A stretch of 64,000 nt of DNA, taken from positions 1 to 64,000 of the forward strand of contig JAGFNK010000122.1 of NCBI GenBank assembly GCA_025769875.1. Direction: 5' to 3'. Position 1 is the first letter of the stretch, and each line of letters opens with the position of its first letter. This document shows positions 11,300-22,091 of this stretch, one piece after another. Below the pieces are notes generated by a model. The model was not told the origin of the DNA and ran no database searches. It saw nothing but the letters and a program-made list of their open reading frames with translations. The position numbers were made by a program, and so were the translations under genes. The DNA comes from Russula earlei. Taxonomy: Eukaryota; Basidiomycota; Agaricomycetes; Russulales; Russulaceae.

Positions 11300-12529
11300 T
11301 CAGCGAGGGACTCGACATATCTTTTCGGGTCTGCATCGTCGATGGGGGCTTCTGCAGTAGTCAGATATGTGTCCTTGGCGGTTACAGAGAATGCAGATGG
11401 CGATCTTGGAGCATTCGAAAGTGTCGTGTCCTCCGTCTTTGCACCAAGCGCATCTGTCAGAGAGTCGGGGAGAGAATTGGTACCACGGGTCAAGGAGAAC
11501 TTGTTTAGCATCTTGATGTTCTTGTTCAGTGAGTTGAGGCATGGTTCCAAACAGGACGCGTGGTTCGAGACGAGCTTTCGCATTAGCTTTAGCCAACTTG
11601 ACCTCTGAATCTCTTACTTCCCACATCATGTCGTGGTATCTCTCTCGAGCAGCGACGAGGGAATTTGCCATTTGTCGTGTTTTCTTTATAGCAAATCGAT
11701 AGCGACATACTTCGGCTTCTAGTGACAGGTCTTGTTCAAATCTGAGTGCCTCGTCTATGGCTTTAGTGTGTCTGAGGCCCTCTTTGAACAAGAAGGCATC
11801 TTTTTGTGTAAGGAGGGGGCGAGGATAGGGGTCAGCTCGAGCTCGGATAGGGATGCAGTGAGTGGGGCATCCAGGGCCGTAAGTGGCTAAGAGAGAGGGG
11901 AAGCCGTGCGTAAGATCAGGGAGGACGAAGCGAGGGGGAAGTGTGTCTTCCTCATTTCCCGGGTCTGGGATTAGTAATTCCAGCCCTAGGTCTCCTTCTT
12001 CCCATCCTTCTCCAAGTTCCTCTAGTTCTGAGCGTTGCGTGTGATTGGTGGTTTGCTCGTAGACGGGAGGCGGTGTTCTTTCGAGGTTGGTTGGAGCGAA
12101 GTTCTCGTTCAATAGGATTATGCTTTCGACTTGTTGGATGATAGGTGTAGTGATGTGTGGGAGAATAGGAATAGGGTCGGGTGAAGGGGTGCGAACGTGA
12201 TAAGATGGACTACGAGTTCTTATGGGCGTGTTGGTCCCTCGAGTGGGGGATCGATTGCCAAAGGCACGTAGTATCGTGGTGAGGGAGTCATCTTCCCATA
12301 GTTCGCGTGCTTGGACAATCATAGCGGCATGTTGTGCGGCGCGTCGGATGAGTAGTCTGGTGTTAATAGTGGCTGCTGTCGAGGGGGACGGCTCTCTGGA
12401 CAGCGGCAGATGGATGAGCGTAGGAGAATATGGAGGGGTTGGTACAAGAGTGGCAGAGGAAGCGGTAGGGGAGTTTTGGGTGGATGACATGTCGTTGTAT
12501 TCAGGGATGAAGCGGTAGAGAGTAGTCAT
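11300..12529 (-). CDS. Third ORF of Gy-B: coiled-coil and double zinc-knuckle protein, 409 aa
   Basis: This uninterrupted frame follows the chromodomain. Residues 1-210 are rich in Pro, Ser and Thr. A charged, helix-rich stretch at about 255-330 (ALRFEQDLSLEAEV to KLAKANAKARLEPR) suggests a coiled coil. Two CX2CX4HX4C knuckles end the protein: CAWCKDGGHDTFEC and CILCNRQGHISDYC. One TAA (12545-12547) and five codons separate it from pol in the same frame. Zinc knuckles bind nucleic acid in gag proteins, so an RNA-binding or packaging role is an inference. A similar ORF follows pol in Gy-A. I do not recognise a named family. It is the least decayed gene of this element. Confidence 0.7.
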   Translation of the reverse strand: MTTLYRFIPEYNDMSSTQNSPTASSATLVPTPPYSPTLIHLPLSREPSPSTAATINTRLLIRRAAQHAAMIVQARELWEDDSLTTILRAFGNRSPTRGTNTPIRTRSPSYHVRTPSPDPIPILPHITTPIIQQVESIILLNENFAPTNLERTPPPVYEQTTNHTQRSELEELGEGWEEGDLGLELLIPDPGNEEDTLPPRFVLPDLTHGFPSLLATYGPGCPTHCIPIRARADPYPRPLLTQKDAFLFKEGLRHTKAIDEALRFEQDLSLEAEVCRYRFAIKKTRQMANSLVAARERYHDMMWEVRDSEVKLAKANAKARLEPRVLFGTMPQLTEQEHQDAKQVLLDPWYQFSPRLSDRCAWCKDGGHDTFECSKIAICILCNRQGHISDYCRSPHRRCRPEKICRVPR

Positions 12530-12544
12530 TTGTAAGTGGTGTTT

Positions 12545-15500
12545 TTATATCTGGGGTCGTCCAGCCGAGGCAGAATAGTATTCTTTTAGAAGTTCTGAGG
12601 CGTTGAGATCATAGTGGTCAACCCATGAGTCGTCTGATGCAGGGTATCCTTTCCAGTGTACGAGGTATTGAAGTTTACGTGTTCGTCCGAACCTTCTTGT
12701 GTCTAGAATTGCTTCGATTTCATATTCTTCCTCGTTTTCGACGGTTGGTGGAGGTCGTGTAAATGGCGTGCCATATTCCTCCGTTTCCTTATAAGGGAGG
12801 AGTAGATTGACGTGAAAGACGTCGTGTATCTTCATTGATGGCAGAAGTTGTAATTGATATGCAACTTTGGAAATTCTTTTTGTGATGGGAAATGGGCCGT
12901 ATCTTTTAGGCATTAGTTTGCGTGTTCCTCGTGTTTTGAGGATTTTTTGCTTCTAGCCATACAAGGGTCCCTTCTTCCATTTCTTCGATGTCGGGTCTTA
13001 GGGGTTGTTGTTTACGTTCAAGAAGTTGTTGGGCGTCTTGTCTTGCTTCTTCCAGTTGTTTTAGGCGATTGGTGGATGAGGGTACGTTGTTGTCTTCTAG
13101 ACTAATGTTAATCTGGGGTCTGAATCCCATGAGGAGTTCGTGTGGTGATCTTTATGATGTTTCATGTTTCCACGAGTTGTGTGCGTATTCTGCCAAAGGG
13201 AGCATTTTTGCCCATGAGTGTGGATGAGTCGTGGTCCAGGGTCTTAGGTATTGTTCTAGCCATGCATTCATTCGTTCTGTTTGTCCATCGGTTTGGGGGT
13301 GGAACGCGGTGGACATGTTTTGTTTGATGCCTAGATTTTTGCATATGGCTTTAGAGAAGTTTGATGCGAATCGAGGGTCTCTGTCAGAGATGATTCTTTT
13401 GGGAACGCCGAACCAGGGCACGAGGTGTTTTAAATACTCGTGTTTAACACCTGTTCCATCGATCGTTTTGTTACAGGGGATGAACTTTGTTGCTTTGGAG
13501 CATCCTTGATCAACTATGGTGAGGACGCTGTCAAACCCTTCTGATTTTGGTAGGTTGGTAATGAGGTCCATTGATATGTATTGAAAGGGGCCTTGTTCAA
13601 CGTGTGTGTCGAGTGGGAAAGTCGTGGCCTTCTTTCTGGGTATATTGGTTTTGGACTCTTGGCATTTGGCGCAACCTTTGACATATTGTTCTACGAATTG
13701 TCATAGTCTAGGTCCTTCGTAATGTTGTTTGACTAAGTCCCAGGTATTAGCTATTCCTGGGTGTCCTGCGAAGGGAGTATCATGGAATTGTCTTAGGATT
13801 TCTCGTTGTTTGTCAGGTTTGTCAGGTAGGTAGATCTTTTTTGCGAATATTTTGGGCGGTAGTAAAGTGGTTTTTTGTTCTTCTACCCCCTTGTTAAGGT
13901 CTTTGCGACGAGAGAGCGTGTCGGCGATAGTGTGTGTGTGTCCAGGGACGTGTTCCAAGGTAATATTAAAGTCTTGCATATATTGCATCCATCTGGCTTG
14001 TCATCCTGTTAATTTTTGTGGTTCTTTAAAGTACGTGAGATTTTTGTAGTCTGTTCTTATTCTGACTGGTTTGTTGGCTCCTAAGAAGAATGGTCGTCCA
14101 CTTTTTAATCCAAAAATCACTGCTGCTAGTTCTTTGTCATGAGCGTCGTAGTTCCTCTCTGCATCTAATAGTGTTCTAGAATAGTAGGCGATTGGGTGAA
14201 AACCATCTTCATATTCTTGGGATATAACTGCTCCTACGGCGAATCCTGACACATCAGTGTCTAGAACGAATTGTTTTGTCCAATCTGGGGTGCAGAGTAC
14301 TGGGTAAGATACGCAAGTTTCTTTTAGAATTTGAAAGGCTTGGTCTTCTTTTGTTGTCCATTCCCATTGTCTGTTTTTCTTCGTTAGGTCGTTCAATGGT
14401 CTTGCTTTTATGGAAAAGTTGGGTATAAAATTTCGATAGAAGTTACAAAATCCTAGGAAACTTCTGACTTCTTTTAGCGTAGATGGGGTTGGCCAGTCTT
14501 TAATTCCTTTGACTTTGACGGGGTCCATAGTTATTTTTCCTTCTCCTATAATTACTCCGAGGTATTCTACCTTCTTTTTGTGAAATTGACATTTTTCTGG
14601 TTTAAGATAGAGATCGTGTTGTTTCAGCTTAGACAGTATATGATTGACTTTGAGTGTGTGTTCTGTTTCATCATTTTGTGTGGCAATGATGATGTCGTCC
14701 ATATAGATCTTCAACCATCCTTGTGCAAGCTCTTCTTGGAAAATGTCGTCCATCATAGTTTGAAAGGTAGCTGGAGAATTTGTTAGTCCGAAGAACATTA
14801 CCGTAGGTTCAAACAGCCCATCGCTGGTTTTGAAGGCTGCTTTCCATTCGTCTCCTTCTTTGATTCGAATATTGTTGTAACCCCATCTGACGTCGAATTT
14901 AGTAAAAAGTTCTTTTCCTGCTAGGGCGTGAATAAGTTCTGGGATTAAAGGTAATGGATATACGTTGGGTATTGTCCATTTGTTCAGATTTCTATAGTCT
15001 TGTACCGGTCGAAATTTTCCATCCTTTTTTTTTATAAGGAAGAATCCACTGGCGTATGGTGAGTTGGATCTTCTTATTCGCTTAAGCCGTAAGTTTTGTT
15101 CAAGGAATTTTCCTTGTTCTTCTTTTTCTTTTGGCGAGAGGGGATATACTCTGCAGTTGATCATTGTAGGAGCATCTGACTTTAGGTCAATGGTGTGATC
15201 CCATTTTCTCGGTCCAGGGAATCTTTCCGATTCTTGTTCCATGAATACTTGTCCATATTGATGGTATTGAAGGGGGACTATTTCTTGCCAGGTTTGCGCT
15301 TTGCCTTGGATCTGTGATTCTGCCAGTTGCTGCGCTATGGTAGTTTTACATATCTGGGTTTGTAGCCATAGTTTGTCACCTTCTTCCCAGTTCGTTAACG
15401 TTTTGATCCATGCTGGGGTTTCTTGTTTTCCCTCGAGGGTGACTCTTCCCATGATAGTTCCCTTGGACCAATTTATTTTCGGATTTGTTGATTCTAGGAA

Positions 15501-15857
15501 TGGGTATCCTAGGATTATATCGTCCTGTCCTATATCTGCAACTAGAAATTGATGTGTATGTTTTTGTCCCAGTAGTTTCAACTGTAGTTGGACGGTTTGG
15601 GTGACCTTTCCTGAGCGATTTAATTTTCCATCGACGTTTTTAACATTTCTGGTTGGAATTAACTTCTCGGTTTGCAGATGTAATTCCTTTGTCAGCTTGG
15701 GAGATATGAAGCATTCGGTAGCCCGGCTGTCTATCAGGGCTTTTCTTTCAGCTTTGTTCGATCCAATGTAAATAGTAGTTGTCACTGATATTGACTTTCT
15801 TTGAGACTTGTACATGGGATCAATACCTAAAGCTCGAGCAATCACTGTTATGCTCAA
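12545..15857 (-). pseudogene. pol of Gy-B (protease, RT, RNase H, integrase, chromodomain)
   Basis: The first 618 codons (15857-14001) hold a retroviral-type protease (ALIDSRATECFI, with Arg where Gly is usual), reverse transcriptase (KFDVRWGYNN; catalytic IYMDDIIIAT) and RNase H (VLDTDVSGFAVGAV). A TGA then interrupts KLTG-R-QARW (CGA expected). The rest gives HVPGHTHTIADTLSRR, the integrase zinc finger (HDTPFAGHPG, CAKCQES), the integrase core (SMDLITNLPKS, IISDRDPRF, HPQTDGQTERMN), GPFPITKRIS and a chromodomain (YEIEAILDTRR, YLVHWKGYPASDDSW). Further stops lie near 13700 and 13150, and there is a frameshift near 12910. Catalytic residues are present, but the frame is broken at several places. 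Confidence 0.85.
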
Positions 15858-17440
15858 GCGTCCAAAAAATCCTCTTCTTTGTCCTCACTATCTCCCATCA
15901 ATGCTTTAATGAAGGCCTCCCTCTCTTCTACAGAAAGCGCCTTTGCTGCCTTTGTTGCCTTTGCGACTTTGTCGACGGTATTTTCCTCGATTATTTCTAC
16001 AGTGGAGGATTCGGGTGTGATGGTGGTTGTATCGGCGGCACGTGCACGAGTTACTTCGTGTTTCGGCTTTGTAGGGCAGTCACGAGCCAGATGTCCTTGA
16101 AGAGAGCAGTGGAAGCATCTTCCTTCCTCTCTGTGTTTCTGTTTTTCGGCTTCAGTGACTGCCTTACGAGCGGCGCCCGCGCTGGTGTCCATCGCGTTTG
16201 GGTCGCGTGGTGGGAGTCGCGGTCGCGTGGGTGTGGTGTTGCCTTGGTTGTTTCCGTGGTTGGCCCATGCTGAGTTGACTAGTTGTCCCTAGGGTCTGTT
16301 GTTCTGGGGTTGATTGGGATTGCGTCCGCGTGTGCTGGAATGGTCGGACAGGATTGCGCGTTTGCGCATCCAGACCCTGTGGTGTTTCTGCGCTGCTGCA
16401 ACCCAATCCACAAAGGAGGTGGGGTCTTCGAGATCGAGGCACGATTCGACCAAGGATCATGGGAGTCCCCACACGAATAGCCTCATGACCGTCGGTTCGT
16501 CGACGTCGAGTCCTGCATGTCTGGCCAGTAACTGGAATTCGGATATGTAGTCGTCAAGCAAACCATCTTTCATTTTTAATTCCTTGAGTCGGTCTTGGGC
16601 CTTCTTGCGTTCCGCGTAGTCGGTGAACGCGCGCCGGAACTGTTGTCGCATGGCCTCCCACGCTGTCAGCCCGAGTGGGATATTAGTAGGGTCATTTTGT
16701 ATGTCTTCGAGCCACTGGTCCATGGCCTTGAGCCATCCTTCGACTTTGGGTCCTTTCATCAGTGAGAGAAAGTATGCACACTTTTTGATGGGATCCCTAG
16801 CAATCTTGCTGTCATGGTTCATGGACATGAACCTATTGAACGCGACTAAAAACGCATGTGTGCGCGCGCAGTCACCGTTGAAGAAGTCGGGGGGAATTCC
16901 CTCGAGTTTTCCATTGTCGGGGCTGCGTGCGTTGCAGTCGTGGTCTGTGTGCGTGTCGTAATCGTCGGGGTCGGGGTCGGGGCTCGGGGGTCGTATTCCG
17001 CAGCCTCCCATTCCGAGGAATGAGGCGCGAGTAGGGGGTTGTGCTGTCCCGGATGAAGCAGGTTGTGGCTGAACTGGGTCGGGGTCAGTGGCGGCGACGA
17101 AAACGTTCGTCGTTGTCGTTGGTTCGAGCTCCATCAGGGCGTGAGTGACGGGAGCTGGTCCTGGTGTCGGGGTGAGGCTCGGAGCTCTAGATCTAGGAAG
17201 GGGTGTTCCTGAGGCTGTCAGTGTGGTAATATTAATGCCTCGAAGAGGACTTTGCTGAAGCCTGAAGGCTGGGCGAGCAACGCGCGTCACTTCCCACGTG
17301 TCTCCACGCCTTTTGATTTCGAACCAAAGGCCGTAAAGGTGACCCAGGGCAACTTTGGCACCCATCCAGTTAGCATAGTATCCGATCCATGGTATGCTGT
17401 CTTTCTGTATGGTGTAGAATTCGACACCGTCGTCGAACAT
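15854..17440 (-). pseudogene. gag of Gy-B with CCHC zinc knuckle
   Basis: A 327-codon open part (17440-16457) begins MFDDGVEFYTIQ only about 34 nt after the LTR. It contains a Pro/Asp-rich linker and a retrotransposon gag core (PPDFFNGDCARTHAFLVAFN, then FRRAFTDYAERKKAQ and DGLLDDYISEFQLLARHAGL). It breaks at GLP-R-SLVESC, where CGA appears as TGA. After a second stop (TAG near 16290) the frame ends with the knuckle CFHCSLQGHLARDC and an acidic tail at 15854. Pol starts in an overlapping frame at 15857. It would form the particle and bind the element RNA. Confidence 0.8.
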
Positions 17441-17473
17441 AGTTATGCTAGGGACGTTTTTCTCTTGGTCAGG

Positions 17474-17845
17474 TGTTAAGATCTGATAGATCTTAGTACC
17501 GACTCTTCTAGTGAAAGAGTTGCTTGATATAGTTCAAGCACTAGACTTCGAACCCTTTGATATTATCTCAGGAAGATTGAATGTAGAAAAGAGAGGGACC
17601 TCTTTCAAGTAGAGTCTGCACTATAGTTTGTTTAGATCGTTTGACAAGATAGTTGTCTTGTGGAAAAGTGTAAGTCGAGCGTAAGGCTCGACTTCTTGGT
17701 ACTACAGACTATTTATATGATATCTCGATAACTACTGATCCGATTCGTACGAAACTCGGGGTGCACATAGCTGAGAACCAGTAGTATCCAAATACAGAAA
17801 GCGCAATTCAAGAATGTTAGAAATGACTCACGCATGAGTCATTTA
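17474..17845 (-). mobile_element. LTR at the gag end of Gy-B, split by Tc-L1
   Basis: On the plus strand it begins TGTTAAGATCTG. Tc-L1 cuts in at 17844-17845, and the missing last bases AACA appear at 20765-20768 just past Tc-L1, giving TGTT...AACA ends. On the minus strand it has CATATAAATAG and a 9-bp hairpin. It does not match the LTR at 9606-10078, so its link to Gy-B rests on its position 34 nt upstream of gag. Confidence 0.5.
17672..17694 (-). promoter_or_regulatory. Hairpin 3' of LTR TATA box
   Basis: AAGTCGAGC, loop CTTAC, GCTCGACTT (minus strand): a perfect 9-bp stem with a 5-nt loop, about 17 nt after ATATAAAT. The form is the same as at 9848-9872 and 3997-4018. Confidence 0.6.
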
Positions 17846-18243
17846 TTGCCGTTTTCAGCGCACTTGGCAGAGCTTGAATTCCACCCAAATCGGCGCAGAA
17901 ACCCCCTCAAACATGCGGGATAAATATCTCCCTCAAAACAGCTTCAATTCATATGAAATTTATTGTCCCTGAATCGCCTGAATGAGGGCTAGGCAGCCCC
18001 ATTGTTTTCATGAGATTTGAGTGAGAATTGGTGGAGCTGGACTCAAGCCACCTCCACATGTGTATTAGATGAATTACAACTCAAAATCATGGTCTATATC
18101 TATTATTTTTCCCTCATATTGTACCCATGGGCTGTCTTGAGGCAGCCCCATAGTGTTTGTGTTGTGGTGTGCAACATTGTTTTCAGTGTGATTGGAGTGA
18201 CGGCCAGCCACTCATTGCCCCTCTTACCTCTCCATTCTGACCA
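17846..18243 (+). repeat. Left inverted repeat of Tc-L1
   Basis: It matches the reverse complement of 20352-20762, with small indels, as far as GGTCAGAAT/ATTCTGACC. Confidence 0.8.
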
Positions 18244-19936
18244 TACACATACCCTGCGCCCATGCCCACTCCAGCCTCCATCCCTACATTGTGCACCATC
18301 ACCTCCGCCTCGCCTGCCGTGCCCATCGTCCCTGCGGTTCCCACCTCGTCCGCCGTTCCCGTCACCTCGTTCACCGCCGCCATCCTCGACTCGCCAGCCA
18401 TCATCGCCTCGGCTCCACCTGCCCTCGCCGTCCCAGCATCGCCCGCATTTGCCATCGTCGCCACCTCATCTGTCCCCGCCGCCGTAGCCTCAGCTGTGAC
18501 ATTGCCTATCGCCACTGTCCCCATCTTAGCCCAACCAGCTCCCGCGCCCTCAGTGTCGCCTGCTATGGCCACTGTCTCAGCTCTATGCACAACCACCATC
18601 TCAACCTCGCCCACCGACATTTTAGCGCCGCCCGCCACTTCAGCCCTCACAGCCTCATCTGCCACCCCCGCCTTTGTCTCATCCGCTCCCGCACCCTCAG
18701 TCGTCTCGTTGCCCTCAGTCTCATCCGTCGCCTCGTCCGTCACCACAGTAGCCTCAGTCGTGCCAGCCACCGACTTCACATCAGTCTCCGTCTTAGCCTC
18801 GCCGGTACTTGTCAGTTCAGCCCAGTCCGTCATAGCACCAGCATCGCCAGCCGCCGCCGTCTCCACCCTGCCCTCAGCCTCAGCCTTCTCAGTCTCAGCC
18901 TCCGCCACCGAGCCCCTAGTTTTGCCAGCCGTCTCTGTCGCCCCAGCTTCAGATCAGTGAACCGCTGCCACCGCGCTCTTAGCCTTGCCAGCCGCCTTAG
19001 TCTCGTCAGCCGCCACCGTAGCCTCAGCCTCAGCCACCGACGTCTTAGTGCCACACGCCGCCGTTTCCACCACCCGTCTCACAAGCCACCGCCGCCACGC
19101 CCTAGTCAGCCACTGCTGCCGTCACCCCTGCGTCGCCCTCAGTCGTCGCCTCCGCCCCGTCCACCTCCACCATCGCACCAGCTCAGTCTGCCGCCACCTT
19201 CTCAGTCTCAGCCTCAGTCTTCTCAGTCTCAGCCTCAGTCTTCTCAGTCTCAGCCGCCGCTTTAGTAGTTTCGCGTGACACCAGCACCGCCGCACCGTCG
19301 CAACCCCTCGCCACCAGCACCACCCCAGAAGACCAAGAAGGCCTCGGCCACGAACTTAGCCACAACATGCCACAACAGGAGCAGAAGCCGCCACCGCAGG
19401 AGAAGCAGTCGCCGACGCCAACAGCACACCGCACACCACCTCCCACATCGCCTCCCCATCCATTCACGCGCTCTTCGCCCACGTCTGCTGCCGACACCTG
19501 CAGTGGAGATGACCCCGCCACCGCCACCGCAAGGACGACAGATCCCACCCCCGCGCAAGCCACCCCATGCATCCTCTTTCTCGAGTCCTCACCACCTACG
19601 TCTCTATCTACGAACTCACGCTCACCGCCTACGCCTTCGCTCCTCGTCCATGCCTGCTGCCACCACCTGCAATGGAGATGACCACGCCTGCCACCACCAC
19701 AAGACAACACCACCACCACTGCAGCCGCCATCTTGTCACCGCTGCCCTTGTCTCCATCGCCTCCAGTTTCCCATTCGCCCTCGCCTCTTCCATCATTGCC
19801 ATCGCCGATCGCTGCCTTCGCATCTTCCGCAGCACAAGCAGCCGCGACCGCCGCCTCAATTCAGACGTGAAAGGCTCAAAACACTCGCATTCAGACGCTT
19901 GACCGAGGACGGTCAAAGTTTCAAGCCCCCGGGAGG
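18244..19936. other. C-rich low-complexity filler of Tc-L1, no credible gene
   Basis: The plus strand is made of GCC, TCA, CGTC and CACC words, with CAGTCTCAGCCTCAGTCTTC repeated near 19200-19250. Because stop codons are rare in such DNA, frames of 98-324 codons are open on both strands. Their products are Ala/Ser/Val/Pro-, Arg/His- or Thr/Ala/Glu-rich. No frame has a domain, so I do not call a gene. Confidence 0.6.
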
Positions 19937-20351
19937 TGTAAGGAAGATCATGGCTGGCCTCAAAATCACATGCGAAAACACGACACGACACGACATGAGA
20001 CTGACACCTCAGCTCCCTTTCATCCCTTGCCACCTCCCTCTCGTTCCAGGCAGTCCACCTGACTGCACACCACAAGCCATCTTGCGTGCGACATCAAGAC
20101 CTTGATTGCATCGCCCAGCCCTTGCCACCGATCACACGCCCATGCACGCCTCGGCACACTAGACACGTTCGCGTCTCAAGCCTTTCACTGACCGCCTCAA
20201 CCGTCTCAACCAGTCTTGATTCACTTTCATGCCATTCATCTCTAGTACCTCTCTCCTGTATATAAAAACACCCTAGCTACTCTGTAGTAGAAAGAGTTCA
20301 GAATAGGACCCCTCTTTGCAACCCACTCCTCTCTGTCTGTGAAAAACACGA
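19937..20351 (+). mobile_element. LTR-D copy or fragment inside Tc-L1
   Basis: It starts TGTAAGGAAGATCATGGCTGG, then GCCTCAAAATCACATGCG. It has GTATATAAAAACACCCTAGC and CTACTCTGTAGTAGAAA as in the copy at 60395-60892. The 3' end seems truncated before the right inverted repeat. I see no target duplication. Confidence 0.55.
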
Positions 20352-20762
20352 AGGATGGTCAGAATCGAGAGGTGAGAGGGGTGATGAGTGGCTGGCCACG
20401 ACTCCAATTGCACTTGAAACAACGTTGCACACCACAACACTTGAGTCAAAAACACTATGGGGCTGCCTCAAGACAGCCCATGGGTACAACATGAGGGAAA
20501 AATAATAGATATAGACCATGATTTTGAGTTGTAATTCATCTAATACACATGTGGAGGTGGCTTGAGTCCAGCTCCACCAATTCTCACTCAACTCTCATGA
20601 AAACAATGGGGCTGCCTAGCCCTCATTCAGGCGATTCAGGGACAATAAATTTCATATGAATTGAAGCTGGTTTGAGGGAGATATTCATCCCGCATGTTTG
20701 AGGGGGTTTCTGCACCGATTTGGGTGGAATTCAAGCTCCGCCAAGTGCACTGAAAACGGCAA
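20352..20762 (-). repeat. Right inverted repeat of Tc-L1
   Basis: Reverse complement of 17846-18243; it ends CTGAAAACGGCAA next to the TA duplication. Confidence 0.8.
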
Positions 20763-20772
20763 TAAACAATGA

Positions 20773-20945
20773 GTCCTAATGCTGTTTTTGACTTTTGCTT
20801 TCTTTCTTGGTTCGCTATTCTCTTTGCTGTCATACTTTTTATATAAAGCTTCTACCCTCTATTATTTAGAGTCTTTTTTTTTACTTTGTTATTGTAGCAC
20901 TAGCTATAGATTACAGTGTATTTCCCTCTCTTCTCTAAACCTAAC
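20773..20945 (+). repeat. Third copy of the dispersed AT-rich repeat
   Basis: TGACTTTTGCTTTCTTTC, TTCTACCCTCTATTATTTAG, GTAGCACTAGCTATAG and CTCTTCTCTAAACCTAAC follow in the same order as at 1-345. Confidence 0.7.
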
Positions 20946-21273
20946 ACCAGTTTACAACATTGGGCTATGCCCAAGGGGTGCACCTTTGGCAGGGTGCTTA
21001 GCATTCTCTTCATATATAATTCTTTTTTGAATAAAGGGAGAGAAGGTATATCATAATCTTATAATCATCACCATGTATAATCCATTTTACTTTTAAGTCC
21101 ATTTTAGTAGTTATATTGGTGATCTCTAAAAGATCCTTAATGTCATGAACCAGTTCCCAGAGAGGGTCCTTGAAGGACCCTTCCCTACTAGAGGAAACCC
21201 AGCCTCTATGATGCCACCCTGTTCACACAAGCAAAATGGGTGAGTAGAGGTGTCCACAATATCACATGCACAT
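20946..21273. other. Gene-free DNA
   Basis: The segment includes GGGCTATGCCCAAGGGGTGC and the short hairpin GGGTCCTTGAAGGACCC. AGGTGTCCACAATATCACATG near 21247 is echoed in direct orientation by AGGTGTCCACTATATCGCGC near 26213. Nothing coding is seen. Confidence 0.5.
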
Positions 21274-22091
21274 TGTTGCACAATTGATTCTAGGCACAAT
21301 CAACATATAGCAAGCCCTACTTAGTGGCAACCCTTCTAGCAGTATAAGACAATATTATAGGCTTCCTAAAGACCCTTTAGGATGGCCCAAAGTGCTCTAT
21401 AATAGACACTAACGAAGATACTATAGGCCCTACAACACATTATTAGACTAACTCTAATAACCTTAGAATGAACTATAAGGCAATACTAAGGACCTTAATA
21501 TAGGTATTAGGGTCGACTCTAAGGACCCTAATAGAACTATATAAGGGGCCTTATGGGCAATACTATTCCGCAGACAAATACTCCAAGTCCCTAAATGACT
21601 GGCCCTAAACTAACTAACAGTAAATGAATTAGGTGCTTGGCACATACACTAAGCAGTGAACATGTGGACTCTAATGGCCCTTACTTATCATTGTGGGCCT
21701 CCGTACTTAGCAGCTTACTGAGCATGACTGAGCATGCTCACTAAGCATACCCTGACTTCTTACTCATCTGTCTATTGTGCTCAATAATAAGGTTATGACT
21801 TGTTCCTTATTTAGCAGTTCCCTTATAGTATATAAGTGCTCAATAAAGTAGTGGACAGTCTTCAGACTGTCCGTTTGATTTGTGGCACTCTATTACTAAG
21901 GGTACTCCTTTAGGACCGCCCTATCTAGCACATCCTGGCCCTCTCTTTCCATGACCACCTCTTATAGCCAGTACCAGTCCCTCTCTCGTACTTGCTACTT
22001 GTGTGGACTGTACTCTTGGCCAACTTTATCCTTGAACTCAGTCAACTTGTCTCTGAGCTTGTATCTCACTCTTGAACTGGATTTTTCAACA
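21274..22091 (+). mobile_element. LTR, plus orientation, one of a convergent pair
   Basis: The 818-bp segment begins TGTTGCACAATTG and ends TTTTTCAACA. It has TAGTATATAAG and then the hairpin GGACAGTC-TTCA-GACTGTCC at 21853-21872. It matches the reverse complement of 25275-26089 over its whole length with many substitutions. Both copies are followed by GTGAGT, as if each begins an internal region. The old age and loss of internal parts prevent assigning a superfamily. Confidence 0.55.
21853..21872 (+). promoter_or_regulatory. Hairpin 3' of LTR TATA box
   Basis: GGACAGTC, loop TTCA, GACTGTCC: a perfect 8-bp stem about 16 nt after TATATAAG. The mirrored copy is at 25494-25513. Confidence 0.6.

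Larger units (their letters stand above)
9606..17473 (-). mobile_element. Ty3/Gypsy chromovirus Gy-B (gag, pol, third ORF), decayed
   Basis: Read on the minus strand the order is gag, protease, reverse transcriptase, RNase H, integrase, chromodomain, third ORF with zinc knuckles, a noncoding segment with an inserted LTR-D, a polypurine tract and an LTR. The LTR next to gag (17474-17845) differs in sequence from the LTR at the other end. GC and CpG content are higher than in Gy-A and Gy-C, suggesting less decay. Confidence 0.75.
17846..20762. mobile_element. Tc-L1: non-autonomous long-inverted-repeat element, 2917 bp
   Basis: The ends TTGCCGTTTTCAGCGCACTT and its complement form inverted repeats of about 400 bp. 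TA flanks both ends (17844-17845, 20763-20764). The outer ~340 bp match the ends of Tc-L2 (30124-63380), which carries a transposase. The interior has no transposase: it holds C-rich low-complexity DNA and an LTR-D piece. It was probably moved by Tc-L2-type transposase. Confidence 0.8.

Noticed and set aside
18262..19265. Ala/Ser/Pro-rich and Arg/His-rich frames as secreted or cell-wall proteins
   Set aside because: Frames on both strands are open at once because the DNA lacks A/T-rich stop words; there is no signal peptide or domain, and the DNA is cargo within Tc-L1.
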